Assembly: GCA_028554795.2 (NCBI GenBank)
Contig: CM068835.1
Span: 56,907,219 to 56,971,218, forward strand
DNA length: 64,000 bases
Reading direction: 5' to 3'
Source of the DNA: Sinohyriopsis cumingii
Lineage: Eukaryota > Mollusca > Bivalvia > Unionida > Unionidae
Each line of letters opens with the position of its first letter. The stretch's first letter is position 1. The position numbers were made by a program, and so were the translations under genes. Of the stretch, positions 1-11,100 are shown piece by piece. The notes under the pieces are model-generated. The model saw nothing but the letters and a program-made list of their open reading frames with translations, had not been told where the DNA came from and ran no database searches.

Positions 1-280
1 CCCTGGAGAGCACAGGCTTCACACAGGCCTCAATCTACTGTCACATTATTGAGGTCTTGCACCAATGTTGTCTGTGTCCTTGATATAGTTGTATTTCAGA
101 CAATCAAGGCGTCGACGATAAGGTGAAAGTCATCTTTTGTGTGCCGTTTTAAAATATTTGCAAGGACATACGTGCATTTGGAATGACTACTCAGGAAGTG
201 GATGATGAAAATATTGGCGTTAAACGATCAGACGGTGATAAAACCATCAAGCACACCGTCCTTGCTCCATTCCGATAGAT
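1..280. other. No gene seen
   Basis: There is no convincing reading frame here. A short plus-strand frame begins with ATG at 183 and ends near 278 (about 31 codons), but nothing supports it as a gene. The stretch lies downstream of the minus-strand frame that ends at 281, so it may be its intron or 3' flank. Confidence 0.4.
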
Positions 281-1273
281 CTAAAACGACGATAATATAA
301 TAACTGACATCTTCATCAATTTACCTATATAATATAAACCAGACCGAGACAATCCATCGGTACTGAAAAGCGCAAACTGCTGCCAAGTAGCAAATGATGC
401 TTTACGGCTGTTGTAATCTGCAAAACCGGGGTGTCGAGGCTGTTGGGCTAACTCTATGTCGGAGCCATCGTTGGATGGTAAACTAATTGCTACAGAATAA
501 TGAGAGGTTGATGAATAGGTTTGTCGTGGATGATCCAATGAATTTTCTGATTGTGAGTTTCTAACAGAATTTCGTCGAGAATTGTAAACTGGTTGTCTGA
601 TATTAGATTGTCTGGAATCCCCACTATCTGAATGTACATGTACACTAGATAGGCTTCCACCGTCCGGTTGAACTACATTTGCAACACAGTACTGAAGAGA
701 ATGCATCCCATTCCTATCTTCGTTTCCGCCTGTCATGTGTGTTTCATTCGTATATTCATTGTTTCCTGTCATTAAATTTGTCCGTAAATATGGCTCTAAA
801 GGAATTGTTACCGAATCTTTTTCTAATGATCTGGGGTAAAGAATACCATACACTTTTTTCCTTTCATTTTTGATAAGCGTTTGATGAAGTGGAACTCGTA
901 ATCTTCCTCGTATTGAGTCATATTCAAGTTCGACACATGAGTTAAACTCCATTTCGATATATTTTTCGAAAGTAGTAAATATATTTTCCTCAAGAAGTCT
1001 CACTTCACCCTTATTAAATACAAAGATAGTTTTCATTTGGACAGCGTGCAACAAAGTTTCATTAAAATCTGAACCACACGCTTTGGTTTTGCTTAGAATT
1101 TCAATGAAGTGTTTGGTTTCTCTTGGAAAGATTTTAATTGTTCCGTGCTTCTTTTCCAGAACTATGATGCCATTATCGAAATGCTTAAATCTGTCTAAAA
1201 CGATATGATTTCGATTATTTTTCGGTGCAGTTGACAAGTTAATAAACACTCTGCACAAATACTGCGACATCAT
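281..1273 (-). CDS. Hypothetical protein, probable host exon
   Basis: This open frame of about 330 residues is the only long one in the left part of the window outside mobile elements. I do not recognise a family. The first ATG in frame is at 1273 and a second lies at 1270; codons upstream lack an ATG. The first 170 residues look like a compact mixed alpha/beta domain with conserved-looking hydrophobic alternation. Residues about 175-290 are polar and rich in Ser, Asn and Arg, as in a disordered tail. The last 20 or so residues turn hydrophobic after a GGTAAAT at about 325-319 (minus strand), a possible splice donor, so the real exon may end near 325 and the 3' end is uncertain. There is no signal peptide or clear membrane segment. 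It could be a single-exon host gene, an exon of a larger gene, or an old captured frame. Confidence 0.45.
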   Translation of the reverse strand: MMSQYLCRVFINLSTAPKNNRNHIVLDRFKHFDNGIIVLEKKHGTIKIFPRETKHFIEILSKTKACGSDFNETLLHAVQMKTIFVFNKGEVRLLEENIFTTFEKYIEMEFNSCVELEYDSIRGRLRVPLHQTLIKNERKKVYGILYPRSLEKDSVTIPLEPYLRTNLMTGNNEYTNETHMTGGNEDRNGMHSLQYCVANVVQPDGGSLSSVHVHSDSGDSRQSNIRQPVYNSRRNSVRNSQSENSLDHPRQTYSSTSHYSVAISLPSNDGSDIELAQQPRHPGFADYNSRKASFATWQQFALFSTDGLSRSGLYYIGKLMKMSVIILSSF

Positions 1274-1728
1274 TAATAAATACAAATATCAGCTTTTGGT
1301 GATATATAAATCTATAAAAATGACACTGATCACTGTTGTAAACCTCTAATGTTTTTCACCTCAAATCATTACGCTTGACACTTGTAGATCAGCCTCTCTT
1401 TAAGTTTCTCTTTTTCTTCTCTTATTTTTTTTTTTTTTTTTTTTTTTTTTGATATCTACTTACAAGAAATAATTATGTTAAACTTGATATCCATATGGCT
1501 ACTTCAAAAACATCCAGTTACCATTTGAGAAGCCGCCCCTCAGCAAATCATGTTCGTCACATTCTAAACTTTTTTAAGCAACCCCCTAATAAGCAAACGT
1601 TCCAGACATCTGTACACATGTTCCACATTTTCTTGAGATATTCGATCTTTGTAAAATTCTGAAATTAAAAAAAAATAATAAACAGATGTGATGAACATAC
1701 ATGTTCTTGTACAAACTGCTTGGACAAA
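1274..1728. other. Gene-free stretch with poly-T
   Basis: This is AT-rich DNA upstream of the hypothetical frame. It contains a run of 26 T at 1425-1450. No promoter motif or gene could be supported. Confidence 0.5.
1425..1450. repeat. Poly-T run
   Basis: A homopolymer of about 26 T, perhaps the A-tail of a lost retroposon on the minus strand. No recognisable element body lies next to it. Confidence 0.8.
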
Positions 1729-1842
1729 CACAGAATGTGTGGTTGTCTTAATTACCTGTGTCCTATAATACCGTAAAAAATAACAAACCGAAATATGGTG
1801 TCCTACGTTTTAGTTTTTTTTAACCATGCTTTCTTTCTTTCT

Positions 1843-2119
1843 TCGAGCAATGTTGTTGTTGTTGTTGTTGTAGGGTTTAACGCCATTTTTCAGCACACGA
1901 TAGGTTATGCATGGCGGCCAGTATTAATGGTGGAGGAAGAACCCGGGAAAACACCGGAAAGAACCACCGACCCACGAAAAGCTACTGGCAAGCTTTCTCA
2001 CATACCCACATTGGCTGAATCTGAGACTCGAACCGGCGCAGACAGAGGTGAGATGGCAGTGATCCGTAACGGAAAGCGCTTTAGACCACTCGGCCACTCG
2101 GGGCCCCTCGAGTAATGTT
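1843..2119. repeat. SINE target-site duplication pair
   Basis: TCGAGCAATGTT at 1843-1854 and TCGAGTAATGTT at 2108-2119 match at 11 of 12 positions. They bracket the SINE exactly, as expected for LINE-driven retroposition. Confidence 0.75.
1855..2107 (-). mobile_element. tRNA-derived SINE, full length
   Basis: Read on the minus strand, this begins GGGGCCCCGAGTGGCCGAGT, a tRNA-Ser/Leu-like head. Box A reads TGGCCGAGTGGTCTAAAGCG and box B GGTTCGAGTCTC. A body follows (GCCAGTAGC, GGTCGGTGGTTCTTTCCGG, CCACCATTAATACTGGCC) and a tail of GGCGTTAAACCCTACAACAAC repeats. RNA polymerase III would transcribe it from the internal boxes, and a partner LINE would mobilise it. A second good copy is at 55,353, so this is a family and not a tRNA gene. 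The apparent 100-residue frames across it are chance. Confidence 0.85.
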
Positions 2120-2178
2120 AATGTCTGCCCATCTCTCAAAACACTCCAGGCTAAGGTACCGCTCGTTCTACTGTCACC

Positions 2179-2261
2179 CAATGCAGTAACACTTGTGTGT
2201 GTGCTTTCGCTCTAAAGAAATGTGTGTAAGCGTAAGCACGCTCACAAGTGTTACTACATTG
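2179..2261. repeat. Stem-loop, 19-bp arms
   Basis: CAATGCAGTAACACTTGTG (2179-2197) pairs with CACAAGTGTTACTACATTG (2243-2261) with one mismatch around a 45-base loop. It sits between the SINE and the right arm of the MITE-like unit and could be part of that unit or a separate fold-back element. Confidence 0.6.
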
Positions 2262-2333
2262 GTTCGGTCTACTATTTTTTTTTTGCGGTTTTATAGGACA
2301 AAGGTATTTGAGACAACCACACATTCTATGTGA

Positions 2334-5300
2334 TAAATGTTCATTATTTACTTTCATTCATCAATTTTATTTTTTTTAAAAGATAGTGTAATATTTATTG
2401 TCGACTGACTGCTTAACATTTTGTTGTAGATACCAAATTTAAGATGTCTTGTAGTTTTGCAGCAGCACACGCTACCAACAGTGTTCCAAAGTTTTCACAA
2501 ATTAAGGGCGGGCAAATAACAGCAGCACCAAAACGTGCCTTGTTCTAGCGAAAGTCCAAACTGAGAGAAAATAGGTCGAACATTGTTACATTTTTTCTGA
2601 ACGCATGTTTTGGTTTTAGAATGTAGAGTTAACCATAGGTAGGGTTATACCGTGCAATATCGCTCGCGTCATTCTTTTTTTTAAAAAAGGTCGTGTGTTT
2701 GTTGACTTTCTGAGAGAAAAAAGGTAGATCTAATGTTAGAATTTTTTTCCTGACACATTGCATTGCAAAGGTAGGATAAAGCTAAGATACCTGAATTGCA
2801 CAAGCTCAAGTCAACTCAAGATTTTATTTCATCCAACGATTTACTGATAGAAGAATAAAATCGTACTTCAGTTTTAGGGTGTAAGTTTTGGGGGAAACAA
2901 TTACATGACGAACGGAACAGTTCACGTAATTATGGTGATTACTGATCACAATTTTGGAGAGGTATCTTCAAACGGGAACAGATGCCATTAGATTTCAGTC
3001 AAAATTACTTGGACGGAGAGAAAGAATGTTATTTCTACTTTTAAAAATATCACGACTGTTACGTTTGTATGGTATAGTTTCCTTAAGAAATTTCAACACC
3101 AAACATATCGTTGAAATAATTACTCCTAGGGGAAAAACCCGTTATTGTAAAATATCACAAGAGTGAGTTGGAGACATAGCCTACAAAAATCATTCTGTCA
3201 AAAATGTCATGTAAAGTTCTCACAGAATTTTACATCCAGACATACCGTTATGTATTTCGCAGTAAGACAAATTTCCACAAGTCACCTATGGTACGATTGT
3301 TTGTGCATTAGTTTTATTGTTTGCAAAGTGACTATTGGACAGGTACAGAAAACCCCATCTGATCTTCTCTCTGTGGGAATAACAACTGAAACCGATTTGA
3401 AGCTACGGTGGTGGAAAATATCAGTTAGCCAATGAAGTCACTTACAATGACGCATTGTTTGGTTCTAAATTCAAGGCAGGCAGTGTAGTAGTCACGCGCA
3501 GGAAAAAACACGTCTGATCTTGTCATTGTGCTAAAAGCGACATAGGGAGATTCGAAGCTAAGGTTGTAGAAAATAGGTGTAGCCAATAAAATTGCTTCTA
3601 ATGACTGACGCATTGTTTTGCCAATGCTCTTGCATTTTTACAATTGCAGTACAGACTGACTGGAGTGTGAACTAACAAGCCTATGTTGTGTACCGTAACA
3701 TTTCTTCTTGCCACATCAACTACTTAACTGTGCCATTATTGTTCGCGTTTTGAAACTGACCAAAAAACTATTTTCTCACTTGGACATTTTGGCAAATACA
3801 CATTCGCATAGGTAGAGAGAAATGATATAGTATTGATTGGTAGTTATTTTTCTTCTTCAAACTAGTGCATTTGGGGTTCGTACGAAGTAAATAAACAAGT
3901 ACAGTGAATCTCAAAGATGACAACCCAATGCTGTCTGTCCATTGATGCATGCATTTACATCAGCAGAAATATGATCTTTGAAACAAAGATAAAAGGCAAG
4001 CATGATTAGAATGAACACAAATAGATCAAACTGTAGTAGCAAAGGTATGTTCCCTTCAGGTCCGCCTAACTTAAAGTTTGAATCCCCTTACAAGACAAAC
4101 TTGGTACCTTTTATAGAGCTTGCAATAAAAATATCTGAACAAATTTAAGCACTTTGCTATAGATATTTGCTTTCGCAGCAACAGACTAAACAACATAAGT
4201 ACCGTTACAACAATAAACAATCTTACAACTTCTATAAAAATAAAAAAAAGAAATACAACAAAATTAGAATTAAAGATTAACGATGACTAACCAACAAAAC
4301 ATAATTTAACAAAGGCAATGACATGTGTAGAAATGCCTCTTAATTTGAGAAGGTGTTTGGATGTACTCTGCCATGCACCAACATTTTGAAAAAAATGTAT
4401 AAACAGAGAGAATCCCTAATTCAAAATTAATTTTGTTCAAAGTTGTTTGTGTCTTTAGGGAATATACTTAAGAACTAATAAAGGGTGGAACAGGAAATAT
4501 ACACATAAAAGCTTTGATATTTCTGAATAAATGAGGGGATATTCCAACAGTTCTTAACAGCTATATATGCTGAGACAGGTCTGTGCGATATTCATAAATA
4601 AAGAAGTACAAATTCTGGTCACGTTGCAAGTGTGTGCGTGTTTTGGAAAAGCTGAAAATCGGATATATATTCTTCTCGTGACAATTATAAAGTGAAGAGT
4701 CTGCGCAAGTGTCAAAAGCTATAGTCGCATAACGTTTGTACGGCTTATAAACATTTCCATGTTAGAAAATGTGAAGTATCGCAAGTTATTATCACAAACA
4801 GAATTGGAACATATGGGCTTGACAGCTGTTGTTTAGACACCTCCGCTCAACTTCACAACTTACTTGCTCTGTCTCATACTCTGGTCTGAGGATAGATCGC
4901 TGTTGTAGGTGGAGCAACAGTGGTAAGAGCAGGAGGAGACATCATCGCTGCTGTCGTAAAAAGGGTAGTTCTTTTGAAAATGGGTTTAGTTTGTTTTTTT
5001 AAATCTCAAATGAAGAAAAATATGTGTTAAATCAGGGTTGGTAGACATCATGGTCAACGACAAAGTAAAAGCGACAGTGAGCATGAAACATCGTAGTCGA
5101 ATAGCCTCGTTTTCTGGAGTAAGTACTTGTCCTAACGCACAGTAAGGTCTCTAGTTCTCTTGATGACACCAACTGTCTGTGGTTTTTACTTGCAACTTTT
5201 TTCTTTCGTAGTAGGGTTTGAATCGAAGGGTCGTCAAGATGCATGAGGTGTTTATGACACACCATTGTCGTTCGCATAAGTCAACCAGGGTTCCTAGCTG

Positions 5301-5660
5301 TTGGACTTTAACTTGCCATTGCGAAATATACCAAGCCATTGTCACAACAAGAGGTAGAGAGGGATGAATACAGAGAAAACGAACTTGGTTAAATCATTTC
5401 TAAATCAGCAATCGAGATGAAACGATCGCACGATTTCAATGAGAGAGAGAAGAAGCATGTAAGCGGCAGCGACCTGACATCGCCTCACACGCGAAAAAAA
5501 AGTGTTCGCTTAAATCGAAGACATGAGCGAACATGAACCAACAGCTTCCATGTATTCGAGAAGACCGAACTAAAATCCACCACCACCACTAAACCCTGAA
5601 AAATAGCACCACTTTCGAGGGACGGAAAAGCGCTCCTCAAGAAAATTTAGAACCACGGTC
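2334..5660. other. Gene-free stretch
   Basis: No supported gene lies here. The short frames at 2954-3435 carry no recognisable domain. A diverged direct repeat lies at about 3345-3462 and 3505-3617 (both have TCTGATCTT near the start and TGACGCATTGTTT near the end). A similar weaker pair lies at about 2562 and 2710 (CTGAGAGAAAA). The rest is AT-rich intergenic DNA. Confidence 0.5.
3345..3617. repeat. Diverged direct repeat, period about 157 bp
   Basis: Two blocks share a TCTGATCTT start, a TTCGAAGCTA-like or TTTGAAGCTA centre, a TAGCCAAT segment and a TGACGCATTGTTT end, with many differences between. They look like an old tandem or two-copy repeat of unknown origin. Confidence 0.5.
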
Positions 5661-8600
5661 TACACGTACACGGTGAAGTTTAAAGATTTCAACAAGTCCG
5701 ACGTACCAGTGGGGAAAGCAGTCACCGATGTGTGGGATTCTTTATTAACCACACTGAAACAGCAATATGAAGTCAAAGAAGACGATCGTTTGAGACCTAT
5801 TTCCATTCATCACTACAGTTTGAAGTCCCCCGTTTGGATCGAGTTTAGGGGCCCAGCAGAATTGACACCTTCCAAAGTCATCGACAAGATTCAACGACAA
5901 GTTTCACATCATCGATGGAAAAGTGAGACTGTTCATGACACACGTTCGCTTCCCCAAGGGACAGGACGCAAAAAGGTTTTTATTGATGGACGAACTTCGC
6001 AGCACCAAAAAGAGACTCGTTCAAATTAATAGCACTCAAGACCAGATGTGTTTAACTCGTGCCATCGTGGTGGGACGAACCTATGCTGTCACGAACGACA
6101 CGGCAAAATGGAATAAGAGCCTTGGAGAACATTCGACAATTGGACCGATCCAAACAACGAAGTGAAGTAGAACTCCTGTCACAGCGAGCGGGGTTGTCTA
6201 ATGACATACACTGTTGCATTTATGAAATGCAAAATTGCAAGATATCCTGGCTTCACGCTCCATCTTAAAAGTGCACCCTCAAGAAGTGTTCGGACCTCTG
6301 TTGTTTCGAGGCAAGAATTTCAAGGACGGAAAATACATTCACGTCTATCATCACGATGAACATTTTGATGCCATCACCAGTATCACCCCTTTCCTGTGAT
6401 ACAGTTATTATTGTGAGAAATGTGACTATGGCTATAACAATCGAGAGCAACACAAGCATTATGGATCGAAATGCTCATGATGTGTGGCCTCTAAACCCTA
6501 ACTTGACGAAGGACAAGAATGAGTGCATTACCCTACTTGTCAGCGAACCTTTGTCAGCCCTGCCTGTTACCAACAACATCTGAAGACGCAAGTTTCACGC
6601 AGAAAAGTGTTTGTCGAATGCTGAGATTGTGCCCTACTTGTGGACAAGGCATACATACCAATAGCCCCAAGGCACAAGAGTGTTCAGGAAAGAAACGATG
6701 TCACATTCCCGCCAAATCGTGGACATGGAACATGAATGCTACATTCCAAAATACCGCTCCAAACAAGAGGAGGAAAATGACCAGAAGAAAGGGAACTCCA
6801 TCTTTTATTTATTTCGAATGCATGCAAGAGACCGGCATTCACATTTCTAATTTCTGTGTGGCTCATCGAGCGTGCGAGAAGTGCATCCAAGAGCCTATCT
6901 TTAGTCATTGCCCTATCTGCAGCAAGATCCCTGGACGACGTGAAGAATCTTTCGGGGTTCGAACACGCTAGCCGATGTTGCCCAATAGATATTAGACCCC
7001 ATCGATGATACGTGGAGCCAAGAAAACATCGAACATTACGGAGATTTCATCGCCATGACAACGTAATGGCTCACAAAGTATAGGGATACGATGGACAGTT
7101 GTTTCTCAAATACTATCCGGAACAAAGTACCGAACGTCCGAAAGTCATTTTGAACGGAGCCAAAATCATTTCCATGCAAGTGGGACGAGTGCAGTTTAAA
7201 GATTCGATGAGTTACTTGGGCATACCTTGGAGTCAAATGCCTATAACATTTGGAATGACAGAAATGGCCAAAGGCTATTTTCCACACTTTTTCAATACCG
7301 AAGCAAATCAACAGTCCGTTCTACCCCGTTTGCCTGAGGCTCACTACTACAACCCCGACAACATGCGTACTGAACAACGAGAAACTTTCTATGCATGATA
7401 CCAGAATCACGCCTCGAACCCCTTCGACTTTCCGGAAGAAATGTTACAGTAGTGTCGTTCCGACGTGGACATTTTACTGCGTTGCCGTGGACAATTTTGA
7501 GAACTGCTCATGGAACACGAATGGATCGATCCTTTGAAAGAAGCCCGCACAACTGCAAAAGCGTGTTCCTTAGTGTACCACCTACGAGTCATGCCCAAAA
7601 ACACCCTGGCTGTCATAAGCCCTCAACCGACGAACTTTGTCAAACGCCAATACTCGGTCAAAGCCCTACGCTAGTTACATTACTTGTGCGACGAAGAAGA
7701 CAAATGGATTCAACATGCCCGAAACGTAGGGGCATAAAGACCATTGGAACGTATTCGGTGGATGTTTGGGAATTAAGAAACCCCAAGGTCGTGTACAAGT
7801 TTAACGGATGCTTATTTCACGGATGCCTCATCTGCTACACTCAACGTGACATTAAAAATACATTTTTACAACGTACCATGGAAGACTTGTACAAAGCCAC
7901 TTGCCAGCGGCGCTTGAAGTTATTACAGCAAGGATACCAAGTGGTGAAAATGCGGGAGCACGAGTACGATCACCATTTGAAAGTCGATCCCGAGTTTAAA
8001 TCCATCGTGGAAAGTTACAAGCTGGTGAACCCACTGAACCCGATGAACAGTTTGTATAGAGGACGGACAAATACCACCTGTTTGCTGTACCAAATCGACG
8101 AAGAGAAAGAAGAAATAAAATATTTGGACGTGTGTTCGCTGTACCCAAACGTGTGCAAATATCGTCAATTTTTCGCATGGCACCAGCAATTGCTGACGGA
8201 ACACATCGATCTTGGCAACAACATTCGACAATACGAAGGATTGATCGAGTGCAAAGTCTTGCCTCCCACGGACTTGTACCATCCCATTTTACTTCACGAT
8301 TGCCACGGAAAACTGATGTTTCCCTTTTGTCGTACTTGTGCCGAAACGTGCACGAAGACCGAACTTGTCAGCACACCCAGCAAGAACGCCCTTCACGGGA
8401 ACGTGAGTCAGCGTGGAATTGTTCAAAGCTCTGGACCTGAGATACGAACTGTTAGAAGTGCACGAAATGTACCACCTTCTCAAGACAGAACAGTAACACA
8501 ATTGCGACGAGACTCAGACAAGCATTTTCGCAGTCAACGTGGATGCTTTTTTGAAAATGAAACAAGCAGTCAGTGGCTATCCTTCTAAGTGCCACACTCC

Positions 8601-10320
8601 CGAAGACCAAAAGAAATTCATAGAGAAATAATGGGAGCAGGAAAGCGTCACGTTATACCTCGTGGAAAAAAACGAAGGAAGGCTATCGTTTGCCAAAGTG
8701 ATGTTAAATTGCTTGTGAGGTAAAATGGCAGAACGACCGTGTTTACCAAAGATGGAGTATTTCACAGAACCTTCCCTCTACTTCCGGATGATTCTCGACA
8801 AAACCATATACATGAAACACGTGGACTTCGTTCGTGAGGACTTGATCTTAGTCAATACGAAGAAAAGCTGGACTTTGTAGAAACCCACTTATTTGGAAAT
8901 GTATGTCATCATTGAGGCATACGTGACAACCCATGCTCGCTTAAAATTGTACGAACCGTTAGAAGTACTAGGAGATCCAGTCCTTTAATTTGCCACGGAC
9001 AGTTGCATTTACATCGATAGCCTGCGTCACCCTGACATCGAAGGAGACCGTTTAGGCGCCTGGACGGACTAGCAACCCGATGAAAAGATTTTACGTTTTG
9101 CTACTGGTGGTCCTAAAGATTACGGCTTCGAATACCGGGACCCACAAGGAAAACTACACATGGAGTGTAAAGTAAAATGATTGACTCTCAGTTATCGCAA
9201 CAGTCGACTGGTGAACTTTGATGTATTAAACGAAGCTATGGAGTCTGGACAGGATGAAAACTTTAAAGCGACCGCCCGTGAACAGAACAAGATTGTGCGT
9301 TTGCGCACACGTCAAATCGTCTGTAGACCCTGGGAAAAAGTCTATCAAATCGTGTACCAGACGAGAGTTTGGCTTCCCAACCACTTCATTTTACCGTACG
9401 GTCACGTCGATATTGGTCAGTATATGAAAAGGGACAACGTCCAAGGCGGATAGTTCATTGTAACTACCAACTTCAATCAAGAAAGACGAATCCTTTCAAT
9501 CAGCAAGTATCGAGCGTAATACTCGAGTCCAACGAGAAACTCGGGTGTGATTCTATGCCTCACGATCACATCACCAATGCAGTACCTCATCTTAGTTGTT
9601 TATGTACTAACGCCAAGACAAACTACGTGCAACCAGTACAACTTCCAGACCACAAGACTTTACCTGATGGACATGCTGATATCACCTAGTATAAAAAGAG
9701 ACCTCTTCCAAGAACGACACTTCATTGCGAGGACAAGCGTCGAGAAAGATGAATCACTCTACGCAGATGAAAAAAGAGGAGGAACAAACATCATTGACCT
9801 CTTTCACTACCATACCGTCACAGCAAAATACGTCCAAGAATGAAGAGGATTCAGAAAACCTAAAGGAGTATTTTAGCATCCAAATGACTCAGACAGCGAC
9901 TTCGAGAAAATTTAGGACAACTTACACAATCGCGGTGAAATTGAAAGACTTCGCGTCTTACGTTCCACCCGAGGAAGTAGCAGGTTTCATTACGGACCTA
10001 CTTGACTCACTGTTAGAGGAACTCAAACATCAGCGCCAAGTCAAAGATCGAGGTCGTTTGAGCCTATCTATGTATCACATTTAAACGTGACTGTGTGTCT
10101 CGGATTTAGCACACCTGCAGAATTAAATTCTTCCAAAATTTTGAAGGCTATTAAAGACGTGCAGACGATGAGAGAAAAATTTGACATCACCGATGGAAAA
10201 GTGACCATTCATACGTCCTATCTCCATGGGAAGAAGACGATGACTGCACTTAATCTGCTTACCGATAAGTGTGTCTAGCACGATGGACATAACAGCAGAT
10301 TTAGGAATCACAGGGAGTAC
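5660..10320 (+). mobile_element. Polinton (Maverick) polymerase fossil
   Basis: Scattered frames on the plus strand match, in order, the protein-primed family B DNA polymerase of classical Polintons. They include an N-terminal region near 5.67-5.93 kb, the exonuclease-region segment near 6.8-7.3 kb (ECMQETGIHISN, AKIISMQVGRVQFKDS, KGYFPHFFNTEANQ), the FNGCLFHGC block near 7.8 kb and the polymerase motif A segment LDVCSLYPNVCKY near 8.1 kb. C-terminal pieces run to about 9.45 kb. An N-terminal-type segment and a C-terminal-type segment each occur a second time at 9.6-10.2 kb, so part of a second copy lies in tandem. The element is old and heavily broken, with many breaks (well over ten). No capsid, integrase, ATPase or terminal repeats were seen with it. 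It is a different polymerase lineage from the element at 22.6-36.8 kb. Confidence 0.85.
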
Positions 10321-10840
10321 GTGATGGGAAACATCTACGCTGGGACAAATCAGTAGCTGATCAAATTTTAAATAACGTGTTTGATGGATATAGAGAGAGA
10401 CATGAATTTTGTCCTATTTGATTGTTTGTTACTTGTTTGTTTTGTTTTAGTTTTTTCTTATAAATGAACATTTCATGTAAATATGTTGTATATGAAGTGA
10501 TTTTTAGAAAGGCGTGAACTTTAATTTTAAAAAGTAGTTTACTAGAACCAAGAACTAAATAACTCGTTAATGTTTATGTATTAATAGAAAGTGCTTAGAC
10601 CAAAGTGCGGGCCAGAGAGCCCATGTATATACTTGAATAAATGTTTTGTACCCATACAATAGACTTTTCTTTTTCGAGTCTCTATCCTGTCTGTGAGTCT
10701 TTCTTTAGAACATTTCTGTCCTCTTTTCTGTGTGCTTCCATCTTCTTCGTTTGAATGTGTTATTTGTTTGTTTCTATATGGCTATGTTTTTCCCTATCAA
10801 CCTTTGTCCCTATAAATGCATTTCAAACTATACATAGTTC
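10321..10840. other. Gene-free stretch
   Basis: AT-rich DNA after the Polinton fossil. No gene, RNA or repeat could be supported. Confidence 0.5.
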
Positions 10841-10849
10841 TGACCCTAT

Positions 10850-11100
10850 AAACACCATGACGTCATCCATGTTCAATTCCCCAGGTGCCATTCCCATGTT
10901 AAATTCCCGTTGTCCCTTTACATGCCCACCCATGTTAAATTCACATAGACCTCATAGTGCCGGGACACCGTTTTGACCGGGACTTCCAATGACCCTTTAC
11001 AACCCAAGGTTTTGCCCCATGTTAAATTTCCCATAGACCCCAAACAGCCCCACGACCTTTTCCAATAGAATTTCCATAGACCCTAAACTACCCCATATAC
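10850..11100. repeat. Degenerate minisatellite
   Basis: Blocks of CCCATGTTAAATTCCC followed by CATAGACCC recur at about 10,867, 10,893, 10,928, 11,014 and 11,062, with irregular spacing and C-rich linkers (CCCTTTACA, CCCCAAAC). It reads as an old, strongly diverged tandem repeat. The 73-residue frame across it is not credible as a protein. Confidence 0.6.

Larger units (their letters stand above)
1729..2333. mobile_element. MITE-like element with long inverted arms
   Basis: The arms at 1729-1782 and 2274-2333 are imperfect inverted copies. Both contain AGAATGTGTGGTTGTCT followed by a GTCCTATAA block and an A-rich end. Between them lie a complete SINE and an inner hairpin. The arrangement fits a non-autonomous DNA transposon with long terminal inverted repeats, later hit by a SINE. 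No transposase remains and no target duplication was found, so the superfamily is unknown. Confidence 0.5.

Noticed and set aside
1924-2115. Overlapping frames of 85-106 codons on both strands
   Set aside because: They are produced by the GC-richer SINE body; the similar frame in the SINE at 55,353 confirms this.
2954-3435. Adjacent plus-strand frames of 70 and 90 codons
   Set aside because: They cross diverged repeat DNA and have no recognisable domain.
6519-6971. Separate zinc-finger gene (CxxC pairs)
   Set aside because: The segment is part of the Polinton polymerase fossil, whose family has cysteine pairs in this region.
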